Positions 38,303 to 47,638 of a DNA stretch of 64,000 nt are shown one piece after another. The position numbers and the translations under genes are program-made. Each line of letters opens with the position of its first letter. The first letter of the stretch is position 1. Source of the stretch: Ferrimonas aestuarii (GTDB taxonomy: Bacteria; Pseudomonadota; Gammaproteobacteria; Enterobacterales; Shewanellaceae); the NCBI RefSeq assembly GCF_005116665.1, contig NZ_SWCJ01000009.1:88180-152179 (forward strand). Reading direction: 5' to 3'. The notes under the pieces are model-generated. The model was not told the origin of the DNA. It searched no databases and worked only from the letters and a program-made list of their open reading frames with translations.

Positions 38303-38782
38303 TTATTTCGTAGCGGCTTTGTGTTCCATGAACGTCTTGGCGGCATCATCTAACACTCGACCTGAGATGTAAGTGCGACCTTTGCCCATCTTCAAAAGAT
38401 AGCCTTTTGATGTCGCCTCAATGGCATCGATCTGTTGCCAGGTAAATTGATGGTTCACGAAGTTGGAGTGAATTTTAATGCCCTCGTCATCCATCTCAAA
38501 GGTGGCAGAGTTGTTGGCCGCTTTCGACAACAGCTGACGCCACAGCCACCAAGTGCGCTGAAAACGCACACTTAACCCCTCAACCAATCCCAGCGCCACA
38601 AACAGATAGCCAATGCCATAGGGAAGCGGCATCGGAATCAGCGCAAAACCCACAAACAGAAACGCCAAGGTTTTGGCATAGGGCTTAAGCCCAGATTTCG
38701 GCGGCACCGACTCATCAAAACACTCTTCGTAGTGGCTTCGATCCAAAACAAAGTCGGCTTGATAATGGAAGGGTGTGCTCAT
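38303..38782 (-). CDS. YcxB-like membrane protein
   Basis: 159 residues: two membrane helices (about 41-75) followed by a soluble C-terminal domain. The segment NSATFEMDDEGIKIHSNFVNHQFTWQQI is the YcxB-like pattern. Function unknown. Convergent with foldase 2, with only four bases between stop codons. Confidence 0.72.
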   Translation of the reverse strand: MSTPFHYQADFVLDRSHYEECFDESVPPKSGLKPYAKTLAFLFVGFALIPMPLPYGIGYLFVALGLVEGLSVRFQRTWWLWRQLLSKAANNSATFEMDDEGIKIHSNFVNHQFTWQQIDAIEATSKGYLLKMGKGRTYISGRVLDDAAKTFMEHKAATK

Positions 38783-38920
38783 TGAATAAACCTAATCAAA
38801 AATGGTGGCCGCAGTATATCTTGAGAGCTTCTGATGAGCACCTGAAATTGGCCTGTCTCCTTGCTTTCTGCCTCGACTTCCCTAAACTGTGCCGCTCAAT
38901 TTCAGCCACAAGGCAGCTCC

Positions 38921-39088
38921 ATGAACCGCAAAAAGAAAGTCATTCAAACCCTAAAGAAGAAAGCCAAAAAGGCCAACGCCAAAAAAGCGGTCAACAACAA
39001 GCCTAAGTACGTCTCTAAAGCTGAACGTGCTCAGCTTGGTGCTCAGCCTCAAATCGAGTCAGAAACCACCGACGATTCTCAAGATTAA
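38921..39088 (+). CDS. DUF2986 family small basic protein
   Basis: 55 residues, highly basic: MNRKKKVIQTLKKKAKKAN at the start and KPKYVSKAERAQL in the middle, matching the DUF2986 family of marine gammaproteobacteria. The start ATG at 38921 is chosen because the family begins MNRKKK; a longer frame from 38861 is not supported. Function unknown; nucleic-acid binding is plausible from charge alone. Confidence 0.8.
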   Translation: MNRKKKVIQTLKKKAKKANAKKAVNNKPKYVSKAERAQLGAQPQIESETTDDSQD

Positions 39089-39104
39089 GCCCGCTTTTTT
39101 GCGC

Positions 39105-40013
39105 CTAAGCTAACCACTCTCGATGCAGGTGCTCACTGTCGCCGAGTCGTTGCAATAGCCACTCCAGTTGAGGGCTCATGGCGTTTTTGCGCCAGGCCAA
39201 ACAGCACTCGCTGTCTGGGCGACGTGGATGCAACACGCGTTCAACCAAACGCCCTGCCGCTACCCTATCTTTGATCATGTGTTCCGGTGCCATGCCAACG
39301 GCAACGCCCCGCTCTAAACAGGCTAATGCGCGATTCCAATCGGGCACCATCATTCGCCGCTGAGAATCCTGCACCCAAGTGTTGTATTTGGGCAGCACCC
39401 GAGCACTGTCTCGCAAACACACATAGGGGTAAGGCTGTATCTGCTCAAGTGTGAGCTCATCAAACTGCGCGCACGGGTGCTCAGGCGCAACCACAAAGCT
39501 CCACTTAAGCGCCCCCATGCTTCTGAAATCAAAGTCACCGCCAATGGGGATCACCGAAGTGGCACCAATGGCCAAGTCGGCGCGATCGTCGGCAATGGCG
39601 TCCCAAACGCCGTTATACACCTCCATCTGAGTTTCCAGTTCGGCATCATCAAACTCGGCGTAGAAGTCTTCCAACAGAGACACCAACGCACTGGGCTGAA
39701 CCACGTTGTCCACCACCACGCGAAGCTTGTCACTCCAGCCATTGGCCACCCGCTGTGTCTGCTCTCGCACCTCGTCCATCTGCCGTAACATCAAGCGGCA
39801 CTCTTTTAAGAAATGCTGCCCCGCCTCGGTGAGCTCCACTCGCCGCGTTAAACGGGTGAACAGCACCACCCCGAGTTCGGCTTCGATTTGACGCACACTG
39901 TAGCTGATTGCCGAGGGCACTTTATGCAGTTGCTGGGCGGCCGCACTGAAGCTGCCAAGGCGGGCAACACTGTCGAGAAGTTGCAGTTGATAACGTGAAA
40001 ACATATCTTTCAA
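39105..40013 (-). CDS. punR: LysR regulator PunR-like
   Basis: 302 residues, alignable by eye with E. coli PunR (YdhB): FSAAAQQLHKVPSAISYSVRQIE, NGVWDAIADDRADLAIGAT and MSPQLEWLLQRLGDSE. In E. coli it activates the divergent purine transporter gene punC; the same divergent arrangement is seen here. The intergenic region (40014-40139) is AT-rich and must hold both promoters. Confidence 0.87.
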   Translation of the reverse strand: MKDMFSRYQLQLLDSVARLGSFSAAAQQLHKVPSAISYSVRQIEAELGVVLFTRLTRRVELTEAGQHFLKECRLMLRQMDEVREQTQRVANGWSDKLRVVVDNVVQPSALVSLLEDFYAEFDDAELETQMEVYNGVWDAIADDRADLAIGATSVIPIGGDFDFRSMGALKWSFVVAPEHPCAQFDELTLEQIQPYPYVCLRDSARVLPKYNTWVQDSQRRMMVPDWNRALACLERGVAVGMAPEHMIKDRVAAGRLVERVLHPRRPDSECCLAWRKNAMSPQLEWLLQRLGDSEHLHREWLA

Positions 40014-40139
40014 ATTTTTTGATTCATGAGTTCAATTTTAACCGTTTAATTTTGTTCATCACAATAGGTACACTGCGTCGCCGTTGTGATCTAACAACGA
40101 ATTTTCTTTCCTCGATTTACACGTTTTTGATAGGTATAA

Positions 40140-41366
40140 ATGAAACTCTCCCGTCTTGACCTGGTTTTTCTAGCCGGTCTATCAATGATTAGCTTTGCTG
40201 CTACCGATATGTATCTCCCTGCATTCCCTCAGATGGAGCAGCTTTATAATACCGGCTCAGAGCAGATAGCCCTGTCGCTATCGGTATTTCTGGCTGGCAT
40301 GGGTGTCAGTCAAATTATTTGGGGCATAATCTCAGATCGCATTGGACAACGGCGAGCCTTGATCGCCGGTTTAAGCCTGTTTGTGGTCACCACGCTCGGC
40401 CTTAGCATCACCAACAACATCTGGATGCTGCTCGGCTTACGCTTTGTACAAGCCATTGGTGTCTGTGCTGCTGCGGTTATTTGGCAAGCAATGGTCATCA
40501 AGCGTTACGACGCCAGCACTGCCCAGCGCGCCTTCGCCATCTTAATGCCGATGTTGGCGATCTCCCCTGCCCTTGCCCCACAAATTGGGGTTGGCCTGCT
40601 GCATCTGTTTGGCGTAAAAAGCATCTTTGTCGCGCTGATGGTTCTGGGCATGGTTTTGGTGTGGGCAAGCATTAAGCAGCCTGATGATACGCCGGAAATG
40701 GTAGAGCCAACCTCTACCAAAAGTGTCGTACGCGATCTGAGTACCATCATCCGCAACCCACAATTTTTGGGTAATGCACTGATCTACGGCTTCTGCTCAG
40801 CACTGTTTTTCGCCTACCTAACCGCGATTCCAAAGATCATGACGACCATGGGCTATAGCAGTGGTGCCATTGGCTTAAGCTTTGTACCTCAAACCCTTGC
40901 GTTTATGCTTGGTGGTTACCTCAGCAAAAAAGGGGTGGACAAGATTGGTCAGCAAGCGACGCTAAATGCCCTATTGTGTTTGTCCGCATTTGCAGTGTCG
41001 GTGCTGTTTATGGCTTCCCAAATGCCTTTAAAAACCATCTGGCCTTACCTGCTGCCATTTATGGTGAGCTCCATCGCCAGCGGTGGTATCTACCCGATTG
41101 TGATCAACCGTGCGTTGAGCGCCGCCAAAGAGCGCGCAGCAACCGCAGCGGGTCTGCAAAATACCCTGCAAATTGGCCTTAGTTTTGGAACCAGCTCTAT
41201 TGTTGCGACCTATGCGGCGAACGCCCTACCGGTCAGTGGATTCATCATGGGCGTAACCGTGATTGGTGCCATTCTTGGTTACATTGTTGCTAACCCCAAA
41301 GTATGGGATCGCTTTAGAGAGCCAGACAACGCTCGCGTTACCCACTTCGGTGATCAGCAAGACTGA
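40140..41366 (+). CDS. punC: Purine nucleoside transporter PunC-like (MFS)
   Basis: 408 residues, 12 helices, Bcr/CflA subfamily. ATDMYLPAFPQ, the MFS loop SDRIGQRRAL, VQAIGVCAAAVIWQA and GNALIYGFCSALFFAYLT closely match E. coli PunC (YdhC). It imports purine nucleosides across the inner membrane in E. coli. Paired with divergent punR. Confidence 0.87.
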   Translation: MKLSRLDLVFLAGLSMISFAATDMYLPAFPQMEQLYNTGSEQIALSLSVFLAGMGVSQIIWGIISDRIGQRRALIAGLSLFVVTTLGLSITNNIWMLLGLRFVQAIGVCAAAVIWQAMVIKRYDASTAQRAFAILMPMLAISPALAPQIGVGLLHLFGVKSIFVALMVLGMVLVWASIKQPDDTPEMVEPTSTKSVVRDLSTIIRNPQFLGNALIYGFCSALFFAYLTAIPKIMTTMGYSSGAIGLSFVPQTLAFMLGGYLSKKGVDKIGQQATLNALLCLSAFAVSVLFMASQMPLKTIWPYLLPFMVSSIASGGIYPIVINRALSAAKERAATAAGLQNTLQIGLSFGTSSIVATYAANALPVSGFIMGVTVIGAILGYIVANPKVWDRFREPDNARVTHFGDQQD

Positions 41367-41371
41367 TAACC

Positions 41372-41401
41372 AAAAAACGGCGCATCAAGCGCCGTTTTTT
41401 T
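41372..41401. terminator. Bidirectional terminator
   Basis: AAAAAACGGCGC-ATCAA-GCGCCGTTTTTTT, between convergent punC and the VOC gene. Confidence 0.88.
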
Positions 41402-41780
41402 ATTGATTCTCGGCGATTCGCCACAGCACGCCAGCGGGATCGGCAATCACAAAATCCCGCATACCCCATGGCTGTTGTTGGGGTGAAGACAGCTTGACCT
41501 GATACCGCTGCGCCAATTTAGTTTCGATGACCTTGTCGTACCATGCATCAAGATCTTCAACCAACAGATGCATCATGAGGTTGGTGGCAAGCTCTGGGTG
41601 ATAAAAATCCTGCAGCAAAAAACTGCAACCGCCGCAATGAAAGTAGGCAACGCCCTCAGTATCCGAGGCCAGGGTAAACCCAAGCTCTTGATAGAACTGC
41701 TTCGACTCTTCATAAGACTTAGCGGGCACAAACGCTTTGAGCTCGACGGCGTTTAAATTCGGTTGAGCCACGGCTTTCAT
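41400..41780 (-). CDS. VOC (glyoxalase/bleomycin-resistance) family protein
   Basis: 126 residues, one vicinal-oxygen-chelate unit with KQFYQELGF at the start and DPAGVLWRIAE at the end. Metal ligands are not complete, so dioxygenase, lyase or binding functions cannot be separated. Overlaps the stop of the GST gene by four bases, so the two are cotranscribed. Confidence 0.8.
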   Translation of the reverse strand: MKAVAQPNLNAVELKAFVPAKSYEESKQFYQELGFTLASDTEGVAYFHCGGCSFLLQDFYHPELATNLMMHLLVEDLDAWYDKVIETKLAQRYQVKLSSPQQQPWGMRDFVIADPAGVLWRIAENQ

Positions 41781-42721
41781 TGACTGACCTCGAGCGCGTC
41801 GGTATCGGGAATCACCTGCCCATCCGCATCACGTAGGGCGTAACCGGTGTTGGGGAAATGGATATGAACATCACCAAAACGCTCGGTTTTCTGTTTGATT
41901 ACCCAGCGATGAGCGGTGACCGCCACTAAGGTGCCTTGGGTTTGATCTCGAGCGTAATCCAAAGGCCCGACACTGACGGGTTTATCCAGCATGGGATGGT
42001 TATCGGTCTGCACTAGGGTTTTCGGGGTGTGCTCCTGAGCCAGCCTTGCGACCTCGCCGCGAGACAGCTCCTGTATATTCCCATGGCCAAATGCCTGCAT
42101 TCGCTTAAACCACGCCGTCAATTTAGGCAGAGATTCAGGCAAAGGTTGTTCGGCCTTCGCCATCACAAACCACAGTGACGGATAGAGGCAAAAGTCCACG
42201 TAGTTGGGGCTATCTCCATAAAGAAACGGCTGTTGTAGCTGCTGCTCCAAGGATTGAAGCTGCTGGCGATATCGACGATAACCGCCCTTGCTGCCCCCCT
42301 CTTTGGCCTCCTTGGCGATGCCCAGGCGATCCCACATAAATCGAGCAAGTCCCCAGACCGATAACGACTGCTTTAATAGCCCCAATAGCTTAAGCGGCGG
42401 GCAACTGTTTAACGCCACAAACAGAAACTCAGAATCTAAATAGTCCGCCAATTGCTGCTGCTCTTGGTTCAACTGCCAATAATCTAGCTCTGGCGCTTGA
42501 AGCCGTCTGGACAGGTCATGGGCAATTAATTTGGAGTCGCACAGAACGTCTGCGCCCTGTTGCAAAATGGGAATGCGGCGATAGCCACCGGTGAGTGCAT
42601 CGGTAACGGGTCTTGGTGGCAGAGGCGCCACCACAAAGGAGCTCCAGCTTTGTTGCTGGTAACCCAGCATCAATCGTATTTTTTCGGAAAACGGGGATAG
42701 CGCGTAATGATGCAGTAGCAT
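41777..42721 (-). CDS. Glutathione S-transferase family protein
   Basis: 314 residues from the ATG at 42721, which has an AAGGAG site; an in-frame start at 42796 adds 25 residues of doubtful sequence. N-terminal thioredoxin-like domain (HHYALSPFSEKIRLMLGY, GGYRRIPILQ, DSKLIAHDL) and an all-helical domain to about residue 205, then an extra C-terminal region of about 100 residues beyond the usual GST length. Catalytic residue is likely the Ser of SPFSEK. Glutathione conjugation or stress role is inferred. Confidence 0.8.
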   Translation of the reverse strand: MLLHHYALSPFSEKIRLMLGYQQQSWSSFVVAPLPPRPVTDALTGGYRRIPILQQGADVLCDSKLIAHDLSRRLQAPELDYWQLNQEQQQLADYLDSEFLFVALNSCPPLKLLGLLKQSLSVWGLARFMWDRLGIAKEAKEGGSKGGYRRYRQQLQSLEQQLQQPFLYGDSPNYVDFCLYPSLWFVMAKAEQPLPESLPKLTAWFKRMQAFGHGNIQELSRGEVARLAQEHTPKTLVQTDNHPMLDKPVSVGPLDYARDQTQGTLVAVTAHRWVIKQKTERFGDVHIHFPNTGYALRDADGQVIPDTDALEVSQ

Positions 42722-42942
42722 GACCACTCCTTGGTAACCAACTAATTGGATCGCTCTTGATTGCCCAGTATGACACCATCCCCTTAAAAAGATCACATAG
42801 AATCAATGCAATGAACAACAATCAGCCCATGTCTATAAACAACGGCCGATTGCTATGTCATTGATCTATTGATGCTGGCAATTCAGGCGCTGATCGCCTC
42901 CGATTGGTACTGACCACCACTGGAGGCGATTCCCTGCCCGAC

Positions 42943-44205
42943 TTACAGGCTTGGCGGTGTCCCTTCGGCATTGGAGAGAATGGCATCCATCTGTACCAAG
43001 GCTCCCTTAGGAATTGCCGATACGCCGATGACCGTTTTCGCGGGCAGATCGCCATTAAAGTAGCGGCCAAACAAGTCGTTAACCGCATCGATGTCGGCGA
43101 TGTTTTTCAGCTGAATATTCACTTTAACCATGTCATCCATCACATGACCAATGCTCTCAACGATGGCTTTGATGTTATCCAGGCACTGTGTGGCTTGACC
43201 GATGACGTCACTTGCAACCGGTTCGCCGTTGATTGACGTAATAGGTAGCTGAGCCGAGATATTGTTGTAGTGAGAGAAGGCCACGGTTTGAGTGGAGATG
43301 AGATTAATCGGAGCCTGATCTGTGTTGTTGGCTTTGATAACAATACCATGACGGTCTTCCACAGCCTGCGGCGGCGTGCCGTCACCGTGAGACACGGTGG
43401 CATCCATCTGCACCAACGCATCCATTGGCAACCCTTCGGCAATCACTACTGAGCGTGCCGGCATATAAGCAACGGCTCGGGCGATGGAGGAGTCAGGGAA
43501 GAAGGTGGTGTAGGCCTCATCAATGGCCTGGATGTCTTCTAGGTTTCGAGCGTGCACGTTGATCTTAACGATGTCATCAAATGGCACATCGATGCTTTCC
43601 AAAATGGCTTTGATGTTCTTCAAGCACTGCGCCGCCTGCTCTTTCACGCCGCCAGTCACCACATTGCCCGTTTCTGGGTTGATGGGCAGTTGAGCTGAAA
43701 TGTGGTTGTAGTGAGAGAAAGCCACACTCTGTGTGGAAACGTTGCTCAGCGGAGCACGAGTGGTGTTTCGAACCAGCTTAACCAGATCGCAAGGATCTTG
43801 AGGATGTGTGCCCTCACCGTTAGTGATAACCGCATCCATCTGAACTAAGGCACCGTCCATAGGCAGTGCAGCAACCGCGACAACGGTTTGGGTAGGCAAG
43901 TAACCGTGGAAGAACGCGGCGTAGGCTTCATTAACCGCATCGATATCGGTGATGTTCTTAAGGTAGACATTAATTCTAGCTACGTCGTACATGCCATGGC
44001 CAATGCTTTCAACAATGGCTTTAATATTGTGTAAACACTGAGTCGCTTGCGCTTTTACGCCACCAGCCACTAATTTACCAGTGCTCGATTCAATAGGCAG
44101 TTGAGCGGAAATATTGTTGTAGTGAGAAAATGCCACCGACTGCATAGAGGCAGGGGTAATTGGTGCATTTTCAGTATTTCTAGACACTTTGATAATGGTA
44201 CTCAT
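42943..44205 (-). CDS. Triple RidA (YjgF) domain protein
   Basis: 420 residues built of three tandem RidA-like units (about 1-133, 140-275 and 285-420), each with SVAFSHYNxISAQLP, AxQCLxNIKAIxES and LVQMDA blocks. RidA is normally a 130-residue trimer hydrolysing reactive enamine/imine intermediates. The catalytic Arg (of ARS) is present only in unit 2 (MPARSVV); unit 1 has LPTQTVV and unit 3 LPAKTVI. The acidic residue common after the LV(E) strand is replaced by VQMDA in all three. One chain could form a pseudo-trimer with a single active site. Confidence 0.87.
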   Translation of the reverse strand: MSTIIKVSRNTENAPITPASMQSVAFSHYNNISAQLPIESSTGKLVAGGVKAQATQCLHNIKAIVESIGHGMYDVARINVYLKNITDIDAVNEAYAAFFHGYLPTQTVVAVAALPMDGALVQMDAVITNGEGTHPQDPCDLVKLVRNTTRAPLSNVSTQSVAFSHYNHISAQLPINPETGNVVTGGVKEQAAQCLKNIKAILESIDVPFDDIVKINVHARNLEDIQAIDEAYTTFFPDSSIARAVAYMPARSVVIAEGLPMDALVQMDATVSHGDGTPPQAVEDRHGIVIKANNTDQAPINLISTQTVAFSHYNNISAQLPITSINGEPVASDVIGQATQCLDNIKAIVESIGHVMDDMVKVNIQLKNIADIDAVNDLFGRYFNGDLPAKTVIGVSAIPKGALVQMDAILSNAEGTPPSL

Positions 44206-44737
44206 AGGAAACGGTCTCCTGTTCGATGGATTATTAATTCACGTTCTTTAATAGTCTTGAGAGAGCCAGCAATTAGCGGCTTGACGCCCTAGAGTCACCA
44301 TTCACTGTCCTTACCTTTCTGCGCCTAAGTGGCCTGTGGCGCAGTCGCCAGCCCAATGGGCGCAGCACTTAATGCCGCTTTGTTGCTGGGCAGTGGGCAC
44401 AGCTGGGGGCACGCTGAGCCGGTAAGTCAGTCGTAAAATCACGGTTTCCAAGGCGAGTAAATCGGGGGGTGAATAAAGAAATACACACCCAAGCGATTAC
44501 TATTTTTATCAGCCTAAACTTCGTCGATAGCTGTTATTTTTTGTCTATGGTCAGACTACGGACAAAAACCAGAAGGTATATAGAGGAAGGAATCAAATTG
44601 ACGAATTTAGATCCAAGTCACGCAAAATTGAAGAAAAATAAAAATATTAGGTCATTTTTTAATCGATTATGACTTTACAGATTGATATCAAAATGATATC
44701 GGTGATTTCTATATTGATAATTTCACCGATTAATATA
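44206..44737. other. Intergenic region upstream of the triple RidA gene
   Basis: About 530 bp. A weak 67-residue AT-rich frame (44469-44672) lies in it with a poly-G stretch before a GTG; I do not trust it. Two inverted repeats near the right end are clear: GATATC-N5-GATATC (44684-44700) and ATCGGTGA/TCACCGAT (44698-44730). Confidence 0.4.
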
Positions 44738-44738
44738 A

Positions 44739-44763
44739 AAAAGCGCTTCCATTGAAGCGCTTT
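44739..44763 (-). terminator. Terminator of ribokinase gene
   Basis: Stem AAAGCGCTTC/GAAGCGCTTT with CATT loop, followed on the minus strand by TTTTTTATATT. Confidence 0.8.
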
Positions 44764-44795
44764 AGAATTAACTTTATTAAGCGATCACGCCTATT

Positions 44796-45728
44796 TTAAT
44801 TCTCCGCCAGAAACTGTTCCGTTTGCTGCCGTGAAGGAATGGAACTTTGCGCGCCCATTTGGGTGACCGACAGCGCGGCAGCCCCTTGACCAAATACGAT
44901 GGCGTCAATTAACGGCTTCCCCTCCAGTAGCGCCGTCACCAAGCCGCCATGGAAAGTATCTCCCGCTGCCGTGGTGTCTTTGGCCTCCACCGAAAAGCCT
45001 TCAATCTGTTGGCCTTGTCCATCTTGGCTCAGCCACACCCCGCGTTTGCCCAAGGTGATCAGTACCTGCTTGATGCCATAATCGCTATGCAGCTTATTGG
45101 CGGCGCGCTGAGCATCCTCTAAGGTCTCAACCTTAATCCCAGTCAACAGCTCAGCCTCGGTTTCATTGGGCGTCAACATATCCACATGCTCAAGCAACTC
45201 TTCTGGCAGCGCCTTGGCGGGAGCCGGATTTAGAATCACCTGAGTTGCCGCCGCTTTGGCCAGCTTTGCCGCTTCTATCAAGGTTTCAATCGGCGACTCT
45301 AGCTGCATCAACAACAGATCAGCGTCTTGAATCAGTGATTGGTGCTCTGCGGCCTTCGCTTTGGTCAACAGAGCGTTGGCGCCTGGCCAGATGCCGATGT
45401 TATTTTCGCCATTGGCATCCACGTAGATCATCGCCAAGCCAGTGGCCGCCCCTTCGATGGCTTCGATGCCAGACACGTCCATCCCCATGGCAGAAAAATC
45501 CGCCACAAACTGGCTGCCAATCGCATCCTTACCGACACAGCCAATCATGCTGACGTTGGCTCCAAGCTTAGTCGCGGCAACCGCCTGATTGGCCCCTTTG
45601 CCGCCGCCGACGATGTCGTACTGATTGGCGGTTAGGGTCTCACCGGGTCTTGGAAACGCATCCACCTGCAACAGGTGATCGACGTTAATACTGCCTAATA
45701 CGGTGAGTTTTGGCTGAGCTGCGGCCAT
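44796..45728 (-). CDS. rbsK: Ribokinase
   Basis: 310 residues, PfkB family. Phosphorylates D-ribose to ribose 5-phosphate. N-terminal GSINVDH and GGGKGANQA substrate site; C-terminal TTAAGDTFHGG holds the catalytic Asp (a His replaces the more usual Asn/Ser after DTF). GGAGAAC ribosome site. No ribose transporter or rbsD neighbour, so it may serve nucleoside salvage with punC nearby, an inference. Confidence 0.9.
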   Translation of the reverse strand: MAAAQPKLTVLGSINVDHLLQVDAFPRPGETLTANQYDIVGGGKGANQAVAATKLGANVSMIGCVGKDAIGSQFVADFSAMGMDVSGIEAIEGAATGLAMIYVDANGENNIGIWPGANALLTKAKAAEHQSLIQDADLLLMQLESPIETLIEAAKLAKAAATQVILNPAPAKALPEELLEHVDMLTPNETEAELLTGIKVETLEDAQRAANKLHSDYGIKQVLITLGKRGVWLSQDGQGQQIEGFSVEAKDTTAAGDTFHGGLVTALLEGKPLIDAIVFGQGAAALSVTQMGAQSSIPSRQQTEQFLAEN

Positions 45729-45914
45729 GGTGTTCTCCTAATTCTGAACCTCAAGTTCAGAAAATTCATAAGATAAATCCGGTGCATTAAGGCAGATGCC
45801 AGCAACACTTGCCCTATGCATAGTGGTATGTAGATTAAGAACTTAGCCGTTGCTGACAAGCACTTTTGTCTCACAATGGGCGGTAGATGCCATTCTGGTC
45901 ATGAGGGTAGTGCT

Positions 45915-46064
45915 CTATTCCTCTTCATCACCATGTTGCAACTGCAGCTCCGCCACCACTTTTTGCATCGCTTCGGCCATCGATAGCCCTTCGGCGCGCA
46001 GTTGATTAATTCGCTCCACGGCTTGCTGTTGCTGCTCGTGAGTCAATCCCAATAGTTCAGACAT
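45915..46064 (-). CDS. yoaH: YoaH family (UPF0181) small protein
   Basis: 49 residues from the ATG at 46064, which has a GGAGG site four bases upstream; a longer frame to 46115 is not supported. GLTHEQQQQAVERINQL matches E. coli YoaH. Function unknown. Confidence 0.83.
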   Translation of the reverse strand: MSELLGLTHEQQQQAVERINQLRAEGLSMAEAMQKVVAELQLQHGDEEE

Positions 46065-46264
46065 AATACCTCCAACCTCGACGGGGCATTGTGCCAAAAC
46101 AGCGCCAGAACTCAACCGTTTCGGCGACTCTATCGCTATTCCCTTAGCTATTCCGCCGCTACGTCAATGGCAATTAAACCCTTTGTAAAGAAAGTTAAAA
46201 GGACTCGCCTAGCTGCGCTGTCGAATTACCATAGACTCAAATTCAGTACGTTTACGGAAATCCC

Positions 46265-47638
46265 ATGAAGAAGTTGTTGCTGCCCCTCATTGTTGCTGGC
46301 GCCCTAAGCACTTGGTATTTGCTGCCCACCGACGCAGCCCAAGCTCAATACCAATACACCACGGTAGCCCTGTCTCAAGGCGACATTAAAAAGCAGGTAA
46401 GCGCCACCGGCGCCCTTGCCGCTGTGGACGATGTGGTCGTTGGCGCGCAGCTTTCCGGACAAATCACCGAGTTGCTGGTGGACTTCAACGACAAGGTCGA
46501 ACAGGGGCAGTTGCTGGCACGCATCGACCCTCGTAGCTTTGCCGCCACGGTGGATCAATACCAAGCGCAAAAGCTCAGCACGCTTGCCAATATTGAGCAG
46601 CAGCAGGTTGCCATCAAGATGGCACAGGTGAATGCAAAACAGGCCAAACGTGAACTGGTTCGAGGCCAAGATCTGGTTAAAACCAACAACATCTCCCAAG
46701 AGGAGCTGGAGCTACTGGAAACCGCGTATGAGCTCAAACAGCTTGAGATCACTCAGGCTCAAAATGAATTGGCGCGGCAGCAAGCTTCGCTAGCCAGCAC
46801 CGACGCCCAATTGCTGCAGGCTCAGATCAATTTGGATCGCACCGAGATTCGAGCGCCCATCAGCGGCATCGTCATCAATCGCACCATTGAAGCTGGTCAA
46901 ACCGTGGCCTCCAGTTACAACACGCCTGAGCTATTTGAGATCGCTAAAGATTTGTCGCAAATGGAGATTGAGGCCTACATTGACGAATCCGACATCGGCC
47001 TTATTGATAAAGGCCAACGAGTCCAGTTCGCGGTAGACGCCTACCCTGAGCAGCGTTTTCATGGCCAAGTCCATCAGATCCGCAAATCCCCCACCAGTGA
47101 ATCTGGCGTGGTGACCTACACCGTGGTGATCAAGGCAGGAAATCCAGACGAGAAACTGCTGCCCGGCATGACGGCGGATCTCAGCATCCTTATCGACACC
47201 GCCCACAACGTATTGCGAGTTCCCAATTCAGCCATTCGTATTGGAGCCCGTTTTGCCAGTCAGTCGCAGCCACAATCTAAAATGGGCGGAAAGATGGCTC
47301 AGCAGATTCAACAGCTTGACCTGACTGATGAGCAACAAGCCCAACTACGAGAAGCGAGAGAAGCACTCAAGTCCGATGGCTTTGGCCGCAATCGTGAAGC
47401 CATTAAACAGAAGATGGAGCAAGCCTTTGCTCAAGTGCTGACCGAGCAACAAAAGCAGAAGCTGCAGCAGCTAAAAGCGGGTGACATCCGCTTAGGGCAA
47501 GTGATGGTGCAAGAAAACGGCGACACCCGAATGGTCAACGTTCAACTTGGCTTAAGTGACGATCAATACACCGAGATCAAAGCCGAGCAATTATTGGGGG
47601 CCAACATCGTTACTCAGGTACAAGAGATCAGTCTATGA
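46265..47638 (+). CDS. macA: MacA-type periplasmic adaptor of a tripartite exporter
   Basis: 457 residues. Membrane anchor (about 1-20), lipoyl-like domain (VVGAQLSGQITELLVDFND), a coiled-coil hairpin (about 95-185), a second barrel half (TEIRAPISGIV), a beta-barrel and a membrane-proximal domain. It is longer than typical MacA because of an insertion (about 340-405) with two LTxEQQ-type motifs like those of Spy/CpxP chaperones. Its stop overlaps the ATPase gene by four bases. Confidence 0.9.
   Translation: MKKLLLPLIVAGALSTWYLLPTDAAQAQYQYTTVALSQGDIKKQVSATGALAAVDDVVVGAQLSGQITELLVDFNDKVEQGQLLARIDPRSFAATVDQYQAQKLSTLANIEQQQVAIKMAQVNAKQAKRELVRGQDLVKTNNISQEELELLETAYELKQLEITQAQNELARQQASLASTDAQLLQAQINLDRTEIRAPISGIVINRTIEAGQTVASSYNTPELFEIAKDLSQMEIEAYIDESDIGLIDKGQRVQFAVDAYPEQRFHGQVHQIRKSPTSESGVVTYTVVIKAGNPDEKLLPGMTADLSILIDTAHNVLRVPNSAIRIGARFASQSQPQSKMGGKMAQQIQQLDLTDEQQAQLREAREALKSDGFGRNREAIKQKMEQAFAQVLTEQQKQKLQQLKAGDIRLGQVMVQENGDTRMVNVQLGLSDDQYTEIKAEQLLGANIVTQVQEISL

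Noticed and set aside
44469..44672. 67-residue frame upstream of the ribokinase terminator
   Set aside because: GTG start next to a G-run, AT-rich, no family match; likely chance.
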